This document shows positions 51,715 through 61,593 of a stretch of DNA of 64,000 nt, in pieces (the first letter of the stretch is position 1; each line of letters begins with the position of its first letter). This stretch comes from Vicia villosa (taxonomy: Eukaryota > Streptophyta > Magnoliopsida > Fabales > Fabaceae). The translations under genes were made by a program, and so were the position numbers. The stretch lies in the NCBI RefSeq assembly GCF_029867415.1, contig NC_081184.1:111125476-111189475 (forward strand), in the 5' to 3' direction. The notes under the pieces are model-generated. The model worked only from the letters and a program-made list of their open reading frames with translations. It was not told where the DNA came from and searched no databases.

Positions 51715-51812
51715 TTGTCAAAAAAAAAAGAAAGAAAGAATGAAAGAAGAAAAAAAAGAAGAAAAAAAGGAAAAAAAAGAAAGAAAAAAAAAAGGAAAAA
51801 AGAGGAAATGAT
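51715..51812 (+). repeat. Purine-rich A/G tract
   Basis: About 100 bp made almost only of A and G (AAAGAAAGAAAGAATGAAAG and similar). Similar tracts occur in E1 (22782-22862) and E4 (59697-59735) next to coding parts, so they seem a regular component of these elements. Confidence 0.85.
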
Positions 51813-52759
51813 AATGAAATTGTTAATTAAGGACAAAGTCGTGTGATGTTAAATCAGGGGATCAAGAAAGGTGAAGTGATTGTCGTGTCCAGAAGACTTC
51901 ATTGACTCCTCAATCATTTCCAACTCCTCTTGAAAGATGAATGCTCATGTCAAGTTAACTGAACTTAGGACTGAAGAACATCACGAAGGGGGTGGGCACC
52001 AATAAATAATTTTGAGCCTAAAAACTTTTTTTCTAAAATCGTGAACCTGGCCACGTTACAACCCTTAAAAGTCCTAACTGAAGCATGGGTTAATTCAAAA
52101 GCAGACTATACACGAGAACACGGTAAGCTGACTCCTAGGAGTTTCGCTAAGCGCTTGAGTTGGTATCACACCATCTTTCTTTCAAAAAAAAATCGATGTT
52201 ACGACATCCTTTCAAAAGTTTCTTTAAACTTCGAGACAAACATACTATTTGCATTAGAATTATATTTCTCATGATAAACATTCTTTGCATATGAATAAGT
52301 GCTTGACATCAAGGAAGTTTTCATCATGAACTTCAGATGAAAAGTTTTATCCTCCCGAAGGGCATGTTGTCTTCAGAACTCCGTTGAGCAGAGGAAGCAA
52401 TATTTCAAAGTCTGATCACCTTCAGGGGCACAAAAGCGTTTGAATACTTTGTCGAGCAAGTTTTCACTAAATCTGAGGCAATCAGGTCAAGATTCTAAAA
52501 AATCTCTCAAAATGCTAAACAATTCGGGACATTCACCCAAGCACAGTCGAAGCTACTTCCAATACAGGTCAATCAGGGGCATGGTTCCAAAGTTCATGAT
52601 ACCGGGGCAAGTTGGCTATGATAGCACTAATCTCTTCAAAGTCCCTACAGGCTGGGGCAAGCACTATGCATTGACATATTATCCTCATCAGAAGGTGTCC
52701 AGTTTAAAGTTCGGGTGTGAGCTAAACAACTTATGAACTTGAGAATCGCCAGGGTCGTT

Positions 52760-53010
52760 TTACTCAGCAGTCGGAGACTGAAAGTCCAATACTTGTTGGC
52801 CTTACAATCAATACGAATATGCAGAACACTATGAAAGCCAATGCTTGTTTGGTCCCTTTGAAGTCAACACTTGCTTGACCTCTTTAGCCCACTTCCTGGT
52901 GGCACTCTCTCGGAAAACCAATGCATGTTTGATACTCCGGCCTATGCATGTTTGGTGTTCTAATCATTGCTTGCCTATCAGCTCATTGAATCCATTGCTT
53001 GTTTGGAAAG
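52760..53010 (+). repeat. Degenerate repeats with AATGC(T/A)TGTTTGG
   Basis: At least five phrases such as CCAATGCTTGTTTGGTCC, CAACACTTGCTTGACCTC, CCAATGCATGTTTGATAC, CCTATGCATGTTTGGTGT and CCATTGCTTGTTTGGAAA. Probably an old tandem array in the 3' part of E3. Confidence 0.7.
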
Positions 53011-53089
53011 TTTCAAAGCCAAGATGTGTGACAATCTGTTTGCTCTTGCATTTTCCCATTGTGGGTGAGCATCACTATCCTCTGCCAGG

Positions 53090-53774
53090 TGAGGAAATCC
53101 CGTGGACGTCATGCTATATCCTGGGGCATTTTCATTCGTTTACCTCGCAGGTACATCCTTCCGAGTACACCATGTCAGCACATCGGCGGATCTAGTCAAG
53201 TGAGAGATTTTCATTCCCCGGCTGAGTGCATCCAGATGAGGCTTTCATTTGTTCTAAGATTCTCATCTCCTCAGCAAAGCACATCTCAATGCAATTCTCC
53301 GTGCTCTAGGAACCCTTTTCTCCGGTAGAATGTCTCTTCCCCAGTTGAATCATGATTGATTGGTATCTGATTCCCCAACAAGCTCTTAATGAGGTTCCTT
53401 GCCCAAATGCCTCATTTTCCCCAGTAGAGCGTTGCTCTCTCCAACAGATTGATCTGTTTCCCCAGGAGAGTCATCTTATTCCCTAGTGGAGTTGTCTTAA
53501 CAAAAGGTTCTTATTCCAGATTCCTTATCCCCAGCGGATTTCTCATCTTCTCAGTGGATCACTATGCAGAAGTATTCATCTTCCCCACTGAGTCGTTCCT
53601 CAGCAGAGATTCACATGCATCCTCAGCAGAATCTGTGTCCTTCAAGGATCTCCCCAGCGGAATGCGTCCTACACAAGCAAGTTGATCACTCCCCATCAGA
53701 GTTGTCTCCATGACTTGCCTTATCTCCACATCCCCAGAGTGTCGAGAATTTGCTTCTCCAGTTAAGTTTCCAGG
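53090..53774 (+). repeat. Degenerate repeats with CCCCAG(C/T)(A/G)GA
   Basis: More than ten spaced phrases like TCCCCAGCGGATT, CCCCAGTAGAGCGTTG, CCCCAGGAGAGTCATC, CCTCAGCAGAATCTG, at intervals of about 20-45 bp. An old array, cut at 53775 by E4. The frame 53449-53685 reads through it and is not a gene. Confidence 0.7.
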
Positions 53775-56700
53775 TGTTATACCCCAAAATTTGCCCACAT
53801 CTTTTTCAAGAAAACTCCAATCTGAAAATTAAGAGTCTCATATAATCATGGATTTTTATTTCAACAAATATCCTGACATATGAAATACTTAGTTTTTAGA
53901 ATTTTTCTTATACAGTAATTTGGCTTGCAGTTGAATTTATTCTTACGCAAACGCCAAATACTGTTTATTACTTCACACATGCTATTTATTTATTTACAGA
54001 TAAATAGTACTGACACAATTGGTACAGAGTTAAATCTTTTTGCAGGCGCAGAATCAGGAAACTCAGACTGTACTGATAACAGTCAGTCGACAGTCAAACT
54101 GCTGGCAGTACAATTCTCAGTGTTTTGTACCATCAATCAAATCAATCTTTTACAATTCAAAGTTCCAAGATTTTTGTTCTAGAAGTCTTCTGAATATCAC
54201 GCGATTAGCAGAGACTCAACACTGCACAAAAATCAGGTACGCTTAATTGTCTCCTACACAAACAGTCCCTGACTAGGGTTTTCTTGTTTTTACAGGAGAA
54301 ACAAGCTTTTGAGACCTCAAATGGATTTCATACACATCCATATATCTCAAAGTACCATCATACAAATTTTCAAACTTCAATTCACTGAGACGCACCGTCA
54401 GCAGCTCAAACAGTCAACAGACGACCCGTTTGACCAAAAAGTCAACAGACAGTCAAAAATGAAATTTTTTGTCAAAATCCATATTTTGTCAAAGGATTCA
54501 TCATTTGATCATTGGATGATCATAATTCATCAAGGAAAGATCAAAAATCAACAAAACCCTAAGATTCAAAATTAGGGTTTTTGCCTGAAAAAGTCAACTC
54601 AACTTTGACTGATCATAACTCTCTCATCCTTCATCCAAAAAATTCAAGCCAAAGCTTATTTTGAAGGAAATTCAATTATCTTTCAAATGCCATTGATCCC
54701 ATGGTCATTGGATTCACCATTTGAAAAATATGATCAAAGACATTACAGGTCATTTTCAAAGTCAACAAAAAGACACTTTTTTCAAAAGGACACACAAGGA
54801 GCATCAAAAATCATTTTGACATGAGACCAAAGACATTGGTTAGAGGACTCTTTGAGGTTTCCAAAAAGTGCAAGATCTCCTTCATATGACAAAAATTTAA
54901 GGATTTACACCTTGTTGAAGTTGGCTAAATTTTGGAAAATGCATAAAATCAACATTGCTCAAAAATGCAATTTTTTCCAAATGGGGCCAAGTTTGCATGG
55001 TTCAAACATCATTTCCATAATATTATGGGCCTCCCACGACCAAGACCAAGCCCATAACATTTTTCTCCATTTTTTGATTTAATTTTATCATTTAAGATTA
55101 AATTAAAAAGGAAAAAAAAGAAAGGATAAAGCATAGCTTATTTTCTAAGCTAAAGCCTCCACATGGGACTTAATTATGCAGCAAGGAAGGTGCAAAGCAA
55201 GTCTATGGCAAGAGTGTGGAAAAATGAAGCAATGGTTGCTTGAATTTTAAGTTTGAAAGTCAAGATTCCAACAAAGACAATTAAGGCTTCTTAGCTTCAA
55301 TTCTAAGCACTCCATGGCTTATAAATAGGCTAGCATACTCCAACAATCAGGGAGAACAAAAATAGCAAGAGGGCATAGCATAGAAACCTCATAATTCTCA
55401 CAAAAATCTCCAAACTATGTAATTTTCATTTTCATATTTCCAATCAATATCAATACAAAACAATCATTCAAATCATCTTCTGAGATCATATAGAGTAAGA
55501 TTGGTGCACTAAACAAGTCCCTTAATACTCTAAACACGTGTATTATAATCTTCATGCTCATAACTTCATAACTTTTGTTTTCCAAATTTTCACGTGAAAC
55601 AACTTAATCTAATCTTTGATTTAAGTTCCTGACATCATTTAGAGTAGATTCAATGTAGATCATGCAAGGTTTCACGCCTCTAACATAATCCACCATTATT
55701 GGGTGTCCAAACTTGAAAATCTTCGAGTTGCCTCTTCCAAGCACTTTTAACAAAAACTAATGCCACTAATGAAATCAGGGGGTCTTAATTAGGCCATCTG
55801 GGTTGTTTGCAAGAATTCATTTCCTTGTTTTTGCAGGTTTTAAAAAGCATGAAAAAAAGAAGCGAAATTCGCAGGTAAAGTCGCAGCTGTTTCTGAAGCA
55901 AAATCCGCAGGAAATAGGTTAGGGATGATGAATAGTGCATGTGGAAAGTTTGACCGCTCGCGTGGCACTTTCCCTTCTTCTCATTCGCTGGTCAATTGAA
56001 CGTGGGTCCCAGTCTGGATAATATATTCCTCTTGAATTCAGTGCATGTCACCCATCATCATAGCATGTTCCCTCACCTTTACAGCCATCAGATCATGGTC
56101 ATGACAAATCCAACGCATCAAAACACACACTCATAACATGGACATCACTTAATTTCCACATCTGATTATTATCCTTTTATTTTCTATTTTATTTTAATTT
56201 TCTTTGCAAAATTAATTAAAAATAGTTTTAAAAATCCAAAAAATACACAAAAAATATTTTTAGACTTCTAAAATAATATATTATTTTCTGAAATAAAAAT
56301 ATTTTATTTTTCTTCAAAATTTCAATATTTTGCATAATTAATTAGTATATATTTATATATTTGCTTTTTAATTATTCTAACCAATCAAAAAATCATAAAA
56401 AAAATTGTTCTTAATGTTAAATATTGTTTATATATTATAAACTAATTTTGTACATATTTTGAATAATTTTCTCTCTAAGTTTTAATTATTTGTATAATTA
56501 TTTGCATAATTATGTATTAATTAACTTAATCAAATTCAAATCAATTCCAAAAATTCCAAAAAAATTAGTTTTGTTTTAAAATTAATTGACAAATATTTTG
56601 TACATATTTTAAACTTAATTTCTAGGTTTAAATTTATTTTCATCTTTTTTCTTCATTTTAATTTAATTAATTATGCATTAATTATAATTAAAATAAATCA

Positions 56701-57648
56701 TAAAAAATCCAAAAACATGCCTTTTATTTTTATTGCAATTTAAATTCCTAGATAAATGTATAGGATGTCAAATTCATGTAAATAGGCTAGTTTACATTTC
56801 CTGCACAATCGATGTAATAGCGTAGATTTACTTTCCGCACTTTACATTTCCGCATTTTAATTTCCAGCAAATATAAACTGCGTGTATGTCAAAGATAAAA
56901 TTGAACCGTTAGATCACTAACTTCAAAGATGAAATATCTGAATCCAATCACAATCACACTTGCACCTCTTAAGGTAATCCCTTCTCATTCTTTTCAAAAT
57001 CAAAGTCAAAATTCTACTGTTTCGAGTACAAAATCGAACCTTTTGTTTATATCCGGTGAAAGGATAGATTTTTAAAGGAAATGGGATAGAGACCTTACAA
57101 CTCAAGGTAGACCTCCTAGTTTGCTTGCTCAAATCAAAACAAACAAAATTCTCATACACTGTTGTTCTTCAAAACAAAACTTTCAAAAAAGGCAATACTT
57201 TGTATACATCCAAACACGGATTATTACAAAGTTAACGTTCTTTTCAAAACATCTTTCGAAAGATAAACAAGCATTTTGTATACATCCACACACGGATCAT
57301 TACAAAATTCAATTTACAAAAGTATTTGAAACCACATATGAGCATTCTAAAGCAATTGAAAAGGGATCGAAAAACAAGTGAGCTAAGCAAACTTAAGAGC
57401 CCATGGATAACCATGGATACAAAGGGTGCTAACACCTTCCCTTTGTATAACCTACCCCCTTACCCAGAATTTCTTAAAGGTCTTTTTTCTGTTTCTTTTA
57501 TAAACCTTTCCTTAATTGGATAAAATAAAAGGTCGGTGGCGACTCTGTGAATTTTCAAAATGCGAAAGCATTAAGCGATAAAAAAGAGTCAGTTCACGTA
57601 TCTCTCCAGAACAGAGGTATGGCCCGGGATAAAAAACGGAGGTCCACA
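53775..57648 (+). repeat. E4 5' LTR
   Basis: 3874 bp, TGTTATACCCCAAAATTTG...GGAGGTCCACA. It has a TATA box at 55320, a very AT-rich stretch at 56150-56720, and the end motif GGTGGCGACTCTGTGA at 57536. Phrases such as GGTGCTAACACCTTCCC near 57425 recall the E1 and E3 LTR ends. Open frames inside have no domain. Confidence 0.9.
55320..55329 (+). promoter_or_regulatory. TATA box of E4 LTR
   Basis: TATAAATAGG, 1545 bp from the LTR start, preceded by CCATGGCT. Confidence 0.75.
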
Positions 57649-57652
57649 GAAC

Positions 57653-57670
57653 TGGCAACTCTGCTGGGGA
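57653..57670 (+). other. Primer-binding site of E4
   Basis: TGGCAACTCTGCTGGGGA, one base different from E1 and E3 (A for G), four bases after the LTR end. Confidence 0.85.
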
Positions 57671-58327
57671 GATACTTTCAAAAAAACAAAATGTTTTCAA
57701 AAGGGGTTACCTTAAGAGAATAGATCACTTCGATGTTTTCAATTGATTGACTTGATTGCTCTATTTTTCAAAGGTTTGTTTGGGTATTTTGCTTGTGTGA
57801 AAGATTCTAACCTGAATCTCGAGATACCTTAAGTATATGACAATAGACCAAGGAAACTGTACGGCATGTACCGATACGGTTGATCTGGTAGTCATCGTTA
57901 GTGCGATACTTTTGTTTATACTGATGTCCCTTGAAAACGATCAAGGAGTATATTAGGCTTCCGAAATGTCATTAAACACTAATTTGTCTTAGAACCTTTT
58001 TAGTTGAACTTGACTTATGGCCTATTAAGTGGCTAGCTTTGAAATTGATCGAAGTTAGTTATCCTCGAGGAATATTTTGATCGGCCGCTCGAGCGCCGTA
58101 TTGAGATGTTACTTCCAAGGATCATAGAACCCGAATACTATTCTAGGACAGGTTTTAACCAACTCAACTTCAGTGGGGAGGGTATCACCTATCAGCTCCA
58201 TGCAAGCCTTTAAACCTAAGGCTATTGTTTGATTTGTTTTTGTGTGCCACATGTTTGCATCATAAGCATATCATTTTTGCACCAAACACTTCAAGGATCA
58301 AAGAGTTTACCTTTGTTTTTGCAGGTA
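57671..58327 (+). other. E4 leader
   Basis: About 660 bp without a gene. An acceptor-like TTTGTTTTTGCAG ends at 58325, two bases before the ORF1 ATG. The ORF1 frame happens to be open from 58229. Confidence 0.5.
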
Positions 58328-59656
58328 ATGGCTCCCGCCACCAAAGATTACATCCGAATCAACATCTCAACGGTACCATCTGAACTAAAAGACTTAGTGT
58401 CAGAATTCCCCAGGAATGTTCAATTCACTGAAAGGCATGGTCACCTACTCCATTTGGTTACCTCAAAATTTGAAGAAGACATGATACGGGTCCTGTTCCA
58501 GTTCTTTGACCCTGAACATCATTGCTTTACCTTTCCTGATTACCAGTTAGTACCCACTTTGGAAGAATTCTCTGAACTAATTGGATTGCCTGTTCGAAAT
58601 CGATTACCTTTCACTGGTTTAGAAAGGATTCCAAAACCTGAAGTCATTGCTGCTGCTTTACATCTGCGGAAATCAAAAATCGAGTCCAATTGGGAAACAA
58701 AGAGTGGAGTTAAGGGTTTGCTTGCCAAGTTCTTGTTGGAAAAGGCTCGACTACTGCTAGAAAAAAAAAGTTATCCAGCTTTTGAGGAAGTTATGGCACT
58801 TTTGATCTATGGGTTGGTTTTATTCCCTAATCCCGACCAGTTCATAAGTGTACACATCATCAACCTTTTCCTAATCCGTAACCCGGTACCAACATTGCTG
58901 GGAGACATTCTACATTCTCTACACACTCGTACCATGAAGAAACGAGGAACTCTCATGTGCTGTATACCACTACTGGCTAGGTGGTTTACATTTCATCTTC
59001 CCCGATCAGTGTTGAGAAATGAACAAAGAATGCAATGGTCTCGCAGGATTATGTCTTTGTCTCATTCAGATATCCGGTGGAACAACTTCTTTCAAAGAGA
59101 CATTACTATCATTGATCATTGTGGAGAGTACCCTAATGTGCCACTCCTTGGCATCAAAGGAGGCATCACTTACAATCCCTCTTTAGCTCTACGCCAATTC
59201 GGATATGCAAGGAGCAACGGTCCTCATGACATGATTATCCATGGCATTGTGTTTGATTATGAGAATGATTCTCATAGACACCGACGAAGGTTCATACATG
59301 CATGGGGCAGTGTCTATAGAATAGAAAGCAAAACTCTGGGGCAATGGAATTCTATTCCTATGGAACCCTACCTCAGATGGGTCCGCACTCATGCTCAGAA
59401 ACTCCTTATGCCATATCCTGCTGTTCTACCTGTGACTATTGAACCAGAGGTCGAAGGATATGAACCTCAAGTAATTCTACACCCGGACATGCCAACTGAC
59501 CTAGAAGAGTTGCAAAAATCTTGGGTTCAACTCAAAGAGGAAAGAGACACCTTCAAATCATACTGTCAAGACTATGAGCTCACCGGACAGCTTCAAGAAG
59601 AACAGCAGATCAACACATTCCTGGGGGCAAAGAGAAAGCGTCCACGGGAGACCTGA
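58328..59656 (+). CDS. E4 ORF1 (Ogre-specific protein upstream of gag)
   Basis: 442 residues from ATG 58328 (MAPATKDYIRIN), just after TTTTTGCAG. Homologous to E1 ORF1 through the conserved part: FPDYQLVPTLEEFSELIGLP, NPVPTLLGDILHSLH, PLLARWFTFHLP, NVPLLGIKGGITYNPSLALR. It is about 160 residues shorter because the C-terminal coiled coil is reduced to a short charged tail ending GAKRKRPRET, which could be a nuclear localisation signal. Function unknown in the family. No internal lesion. Confidence 0.88.
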   Translation: MAPATKDYIRINISTVPSELKDLVSEFPRNVQFTERHGHLLHLVTSKFEEDMIRVLFQFFDPEHHCFTFPDYQLVPTLEEFSELIGLPVRNRLPFTGLERIPKPEVIAAALHLRKSKIESNWETKSGVKGLLAKFLLEKARLLLEKKSYPAFEEVMALLIYGLVLFPNPDQFISVHIINLFLIRNPVPTLLGDILHSLHTRTMKKRGTLMCCIPLLARWFTFHLPRSVLRNEQRMQWSRRIMSLSHSDIRWNNFFQRDITIIDHCGEYPNVPLLGIKGGITYNPSLALRQFGYARSNGPHDMIIHGIVFDYENDSHRHRRRFIHAWGSVYRIESKTLGQWNSIPMEPYLRWVRTHAQKLLMPYPAVLPVTIEPEVEGYEPQVILHPDMPTDLEELQKSWVQLKEERDTFKSYCQDYELTGQLQEEQQINTFLGAKRKRPRET

Positions 59657-59967
59657 AGGATAATTTATTTTATTTCTGTCTTGTAATCCCAAATGAGGCA
59701 AAGAAAAAAAGAAGCAAAAAAAAAAAAAGAAATAAATTGATTAACTAACGTTTGTTTCTTCTTTAACAAATCTAAACTCTAAGATCCTTGAAACATTGCA
59801 CACACATTTCACTTCATGCATTGCATATACATTTCATACATTGCATTCATATACATTGCACATACATTTCATACATTGCATACACATGGCATCCAGTCAT
59901 ACATATTGCATAACAGGTTCACATGACGGATTTCTCATCTTCTCGCTGTTTATTTCAGTCAGAAGAG
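59657..59967 (+). other. E4 spacer between ORF1 and gag
   Basis: A purine tract at 59697-59735. Then 59796-59905 holds four to five copies of CATACATTTCATACATTGCA-like phrases. An acceptor-like TTTATTTCAG lies just before gag (ends 59958). Confidence 0.7.
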
Positions 59968-61593
59968 ATGGAATCTGAAATGAGCATCAAGAATCTCGAA
60001 GCACAAAATGCCCAAGTTCAAGTGGCAATTCTGGAACTGGCAAAGGGGCAACAAGAACTGAAAGCCCTGATAATCAAGAAGAAAAAGAAGCCCAAAGGAT
60101 CTGTAGGCTTGAGTCACCTGAAAAGGAAGATCAAAATCCCAGTCAAAAAGTTCAAAAAGCCACCGATCCCTGAAACAGTCGGTGATGATGAACAAGAAGA
60201 CAATCAAAGCAACCAGGGTTCTGCTAAACCCTCTCTCTCTTCAAATGAAGAAAATGATCATTCTGGGGACGAACCGGATGATGAAAAATACCAACAGCTG
60301 GAAGACCGTATGAAAGCTATGGAGATACAAAAAATACCTGGCTTAGATTTCAATGATCTAGGGCTCATCTCGGATGTTGTTATCCCTCCAAAATTCAAAG
60401 TTCCTGTCTTTGCAAAATATGATGGAGTTTCTTGCCCGAAACTACATCTGAGATCCTATGTAAGGAAGATACAACCTCATACAACGGATAACAAGTTGTG
60501 GATTCACTTCTTCCAAGAAAGTCTGTCGGGTACACAACTCGAGTGGTACTACCAGCTGGAAAATACCAAGGTTCATACTTGGGAAGAATTAGCTGCTGCT
60601 TTTTACAAACAGTACCAACACAATGCTGATCTTGCGCCAACGCGTACTCAACTAAGGGGCATGTCTATGGGACCAAAAGAAAGTTTCAAAGGATATGCAC
60701 AAAAGTGGAGAGATATGGCTGGAAGGGTTCAACCACCCTTATCTGATCGCGAACTAGTCGACATGTTCATGGGCACTTTAACTGGCCCTTTCTATAGCCA
60801 TTTGCTGGGAAGCTCATCATCAGGTTTCACTGACCTGATACTGACCGGAGAACGTGTCGAAAGTGGCATTCAAAATGGAAAAATTCAAATAGGTTCCTCC
60901 TCTGGTACTACAAAAAGGCCCATCAGCGGGAGAAATGAGGTCAATGCAACACAAATTCAGAAAAGTCGCAAAAGTGAGCAGCATCAATCTGTGGGGGCAG
61001 TTCTGATCTCCGCATCTGCACCTCAAAAAGATCAACAACCAAAATATACGCATCGACCAGATGCACCAAGAAGAAATTTCACCAGAATCAACATGCCAAT
61101 CTCTCAGGCATTGCAGCACTTGCTAAAAGCAGATCTGATCACATTAAAAGGTCCTCCAAAGAATGTCAACACTGCCTCTCCGAATTATCGCCCTGATGCG
61201 ACATGTGCCTATCACTCAAACTGTCCAGGACATGACGCAGATCACTGCTGGGCCCTTAAAAATAAAATACAAGATATGATAGATGCTGGGGAAATTGAGT
61301 TCGATCCTCCAGAAACTCCAAATGTCATCACAGCACCTATGCCAAAGCATGACAAAACTGTTAACGCTATCCTGGACACTGTTTACATCTATGATGTGAA
61401 CGAATTATCAACTCCACTCTGCGAAGTCAAAGGAAAGCTAATCCAAGCTGGTTACTTTCCAGGGTGTGACCCCGATTGCTTTTATTGCTCATACCTGCCC
61501 AATGGTTGTGAAAATCTGAGGATGGGAATTCAAAAATGGATGGATCGCCGTATCATTATGTTTGAGAGGCTCCCTTCTATGGACGTGCTGTGA
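59968..61593 (+). CDS. E4 Gag part of Gag-Pro, ended by in-frame TGA
   Basis: 541 codons from ATG 59968 (MESEMSIKNLEAQ), ten bases after TTTCAG. The N-terminus is a coiled coil with a Lys-rich patch. The Retrotrans_gag core has IPPKFKVPVFAKYDG, FFQESLSGTQLEWYYQ, ELVDMFMGTLTGPFYSHLLG. The zinc knuckle is CAYHSNCPGHDADHC (from 61204), keeping the CxxH...H...C pattern. The C-terminal Cys block is CDPDCFYCSYLPNGC. The frame stops at TGA 61591-61593 and continues in the same frame into the protease. Confidence 0.9.
   Translation: MESEMSIKNLEAQNAQVQVAILELAKGQQELKALIIKKKKKPKGSVGLSHLKRKIKIPVKKFKKPPIPETVGDDEQEDNQSNQGSAKPSLSSNEENDHSGDEPDDEKYQQLEDRMKAMEIQKIPGLDFNDLGLISDVVIPPKFKVPVFAKYDGVSCPKLHLRSYVRKIQPHTTDNKLWIHFFQESLSGTQLEWYYQLENTKVHTWEELAAAFYKQYQHNADLAPTRTQLRGMSMGPKESFKGYAQKWRDMAGRVQPPLSDRELVDMFMGTLTGPFYSHLLGSSSSGFTDLILTGERVESGIQNGKIQIGSSSGTTKRPISGRNEVNATQIQKSRKSEQHQSVGAVLISASAPQKDQQPKYTHRPDAPRRNFTRINMPISQALQHLLKADLITLKGPPKNVNTASPNYRPDATCAYHSNCPGHDADHCWALKNKIQDMIDAGEIEFDPPETPNVITAPMPKHDKTVNAILDTVYIYDVNELSTPLCEVKGKLIQAGYFPGCDPDCFYCSYLPNGCENLRMGIQKWMDRRIIMFERLPSMDVL

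Larger units (their letters stand above)
39613..53774 (+). mobile_element. E3: Ogre-like element, coding-dead, split by S and E4
   Basis: It starts with TGTTGCACCCCAAAATTTG, close to the E4 LTR start TGTTATACCCCAAAATTTG. It ends its 5' LTR at 48732 (GTAGTGACA), followed by an Ogre primer site. Without S the LTR is about 3.37 kb. The visible internal part (48733-53774) has leader similarity to E1, relics of a gag zinc knuckle and tandem repeats, but no ORF1, protease or RT. It is probably a non-autonomous or heavily deleted derivative. At 53775 it is interrupted by E4, and its 3' end lies outside the window. Left target sequence: GGTGC. Confidence 0.8.

Noticed and set aside
53775..57648. Reading this LTR as the 3' LTR of E3
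   Set aside because: No polypurine tract before it, the LTR end differs from E3 (GTCCACA against AGTGACA), the length differs, and it is followed by a primer site and a full gene set.
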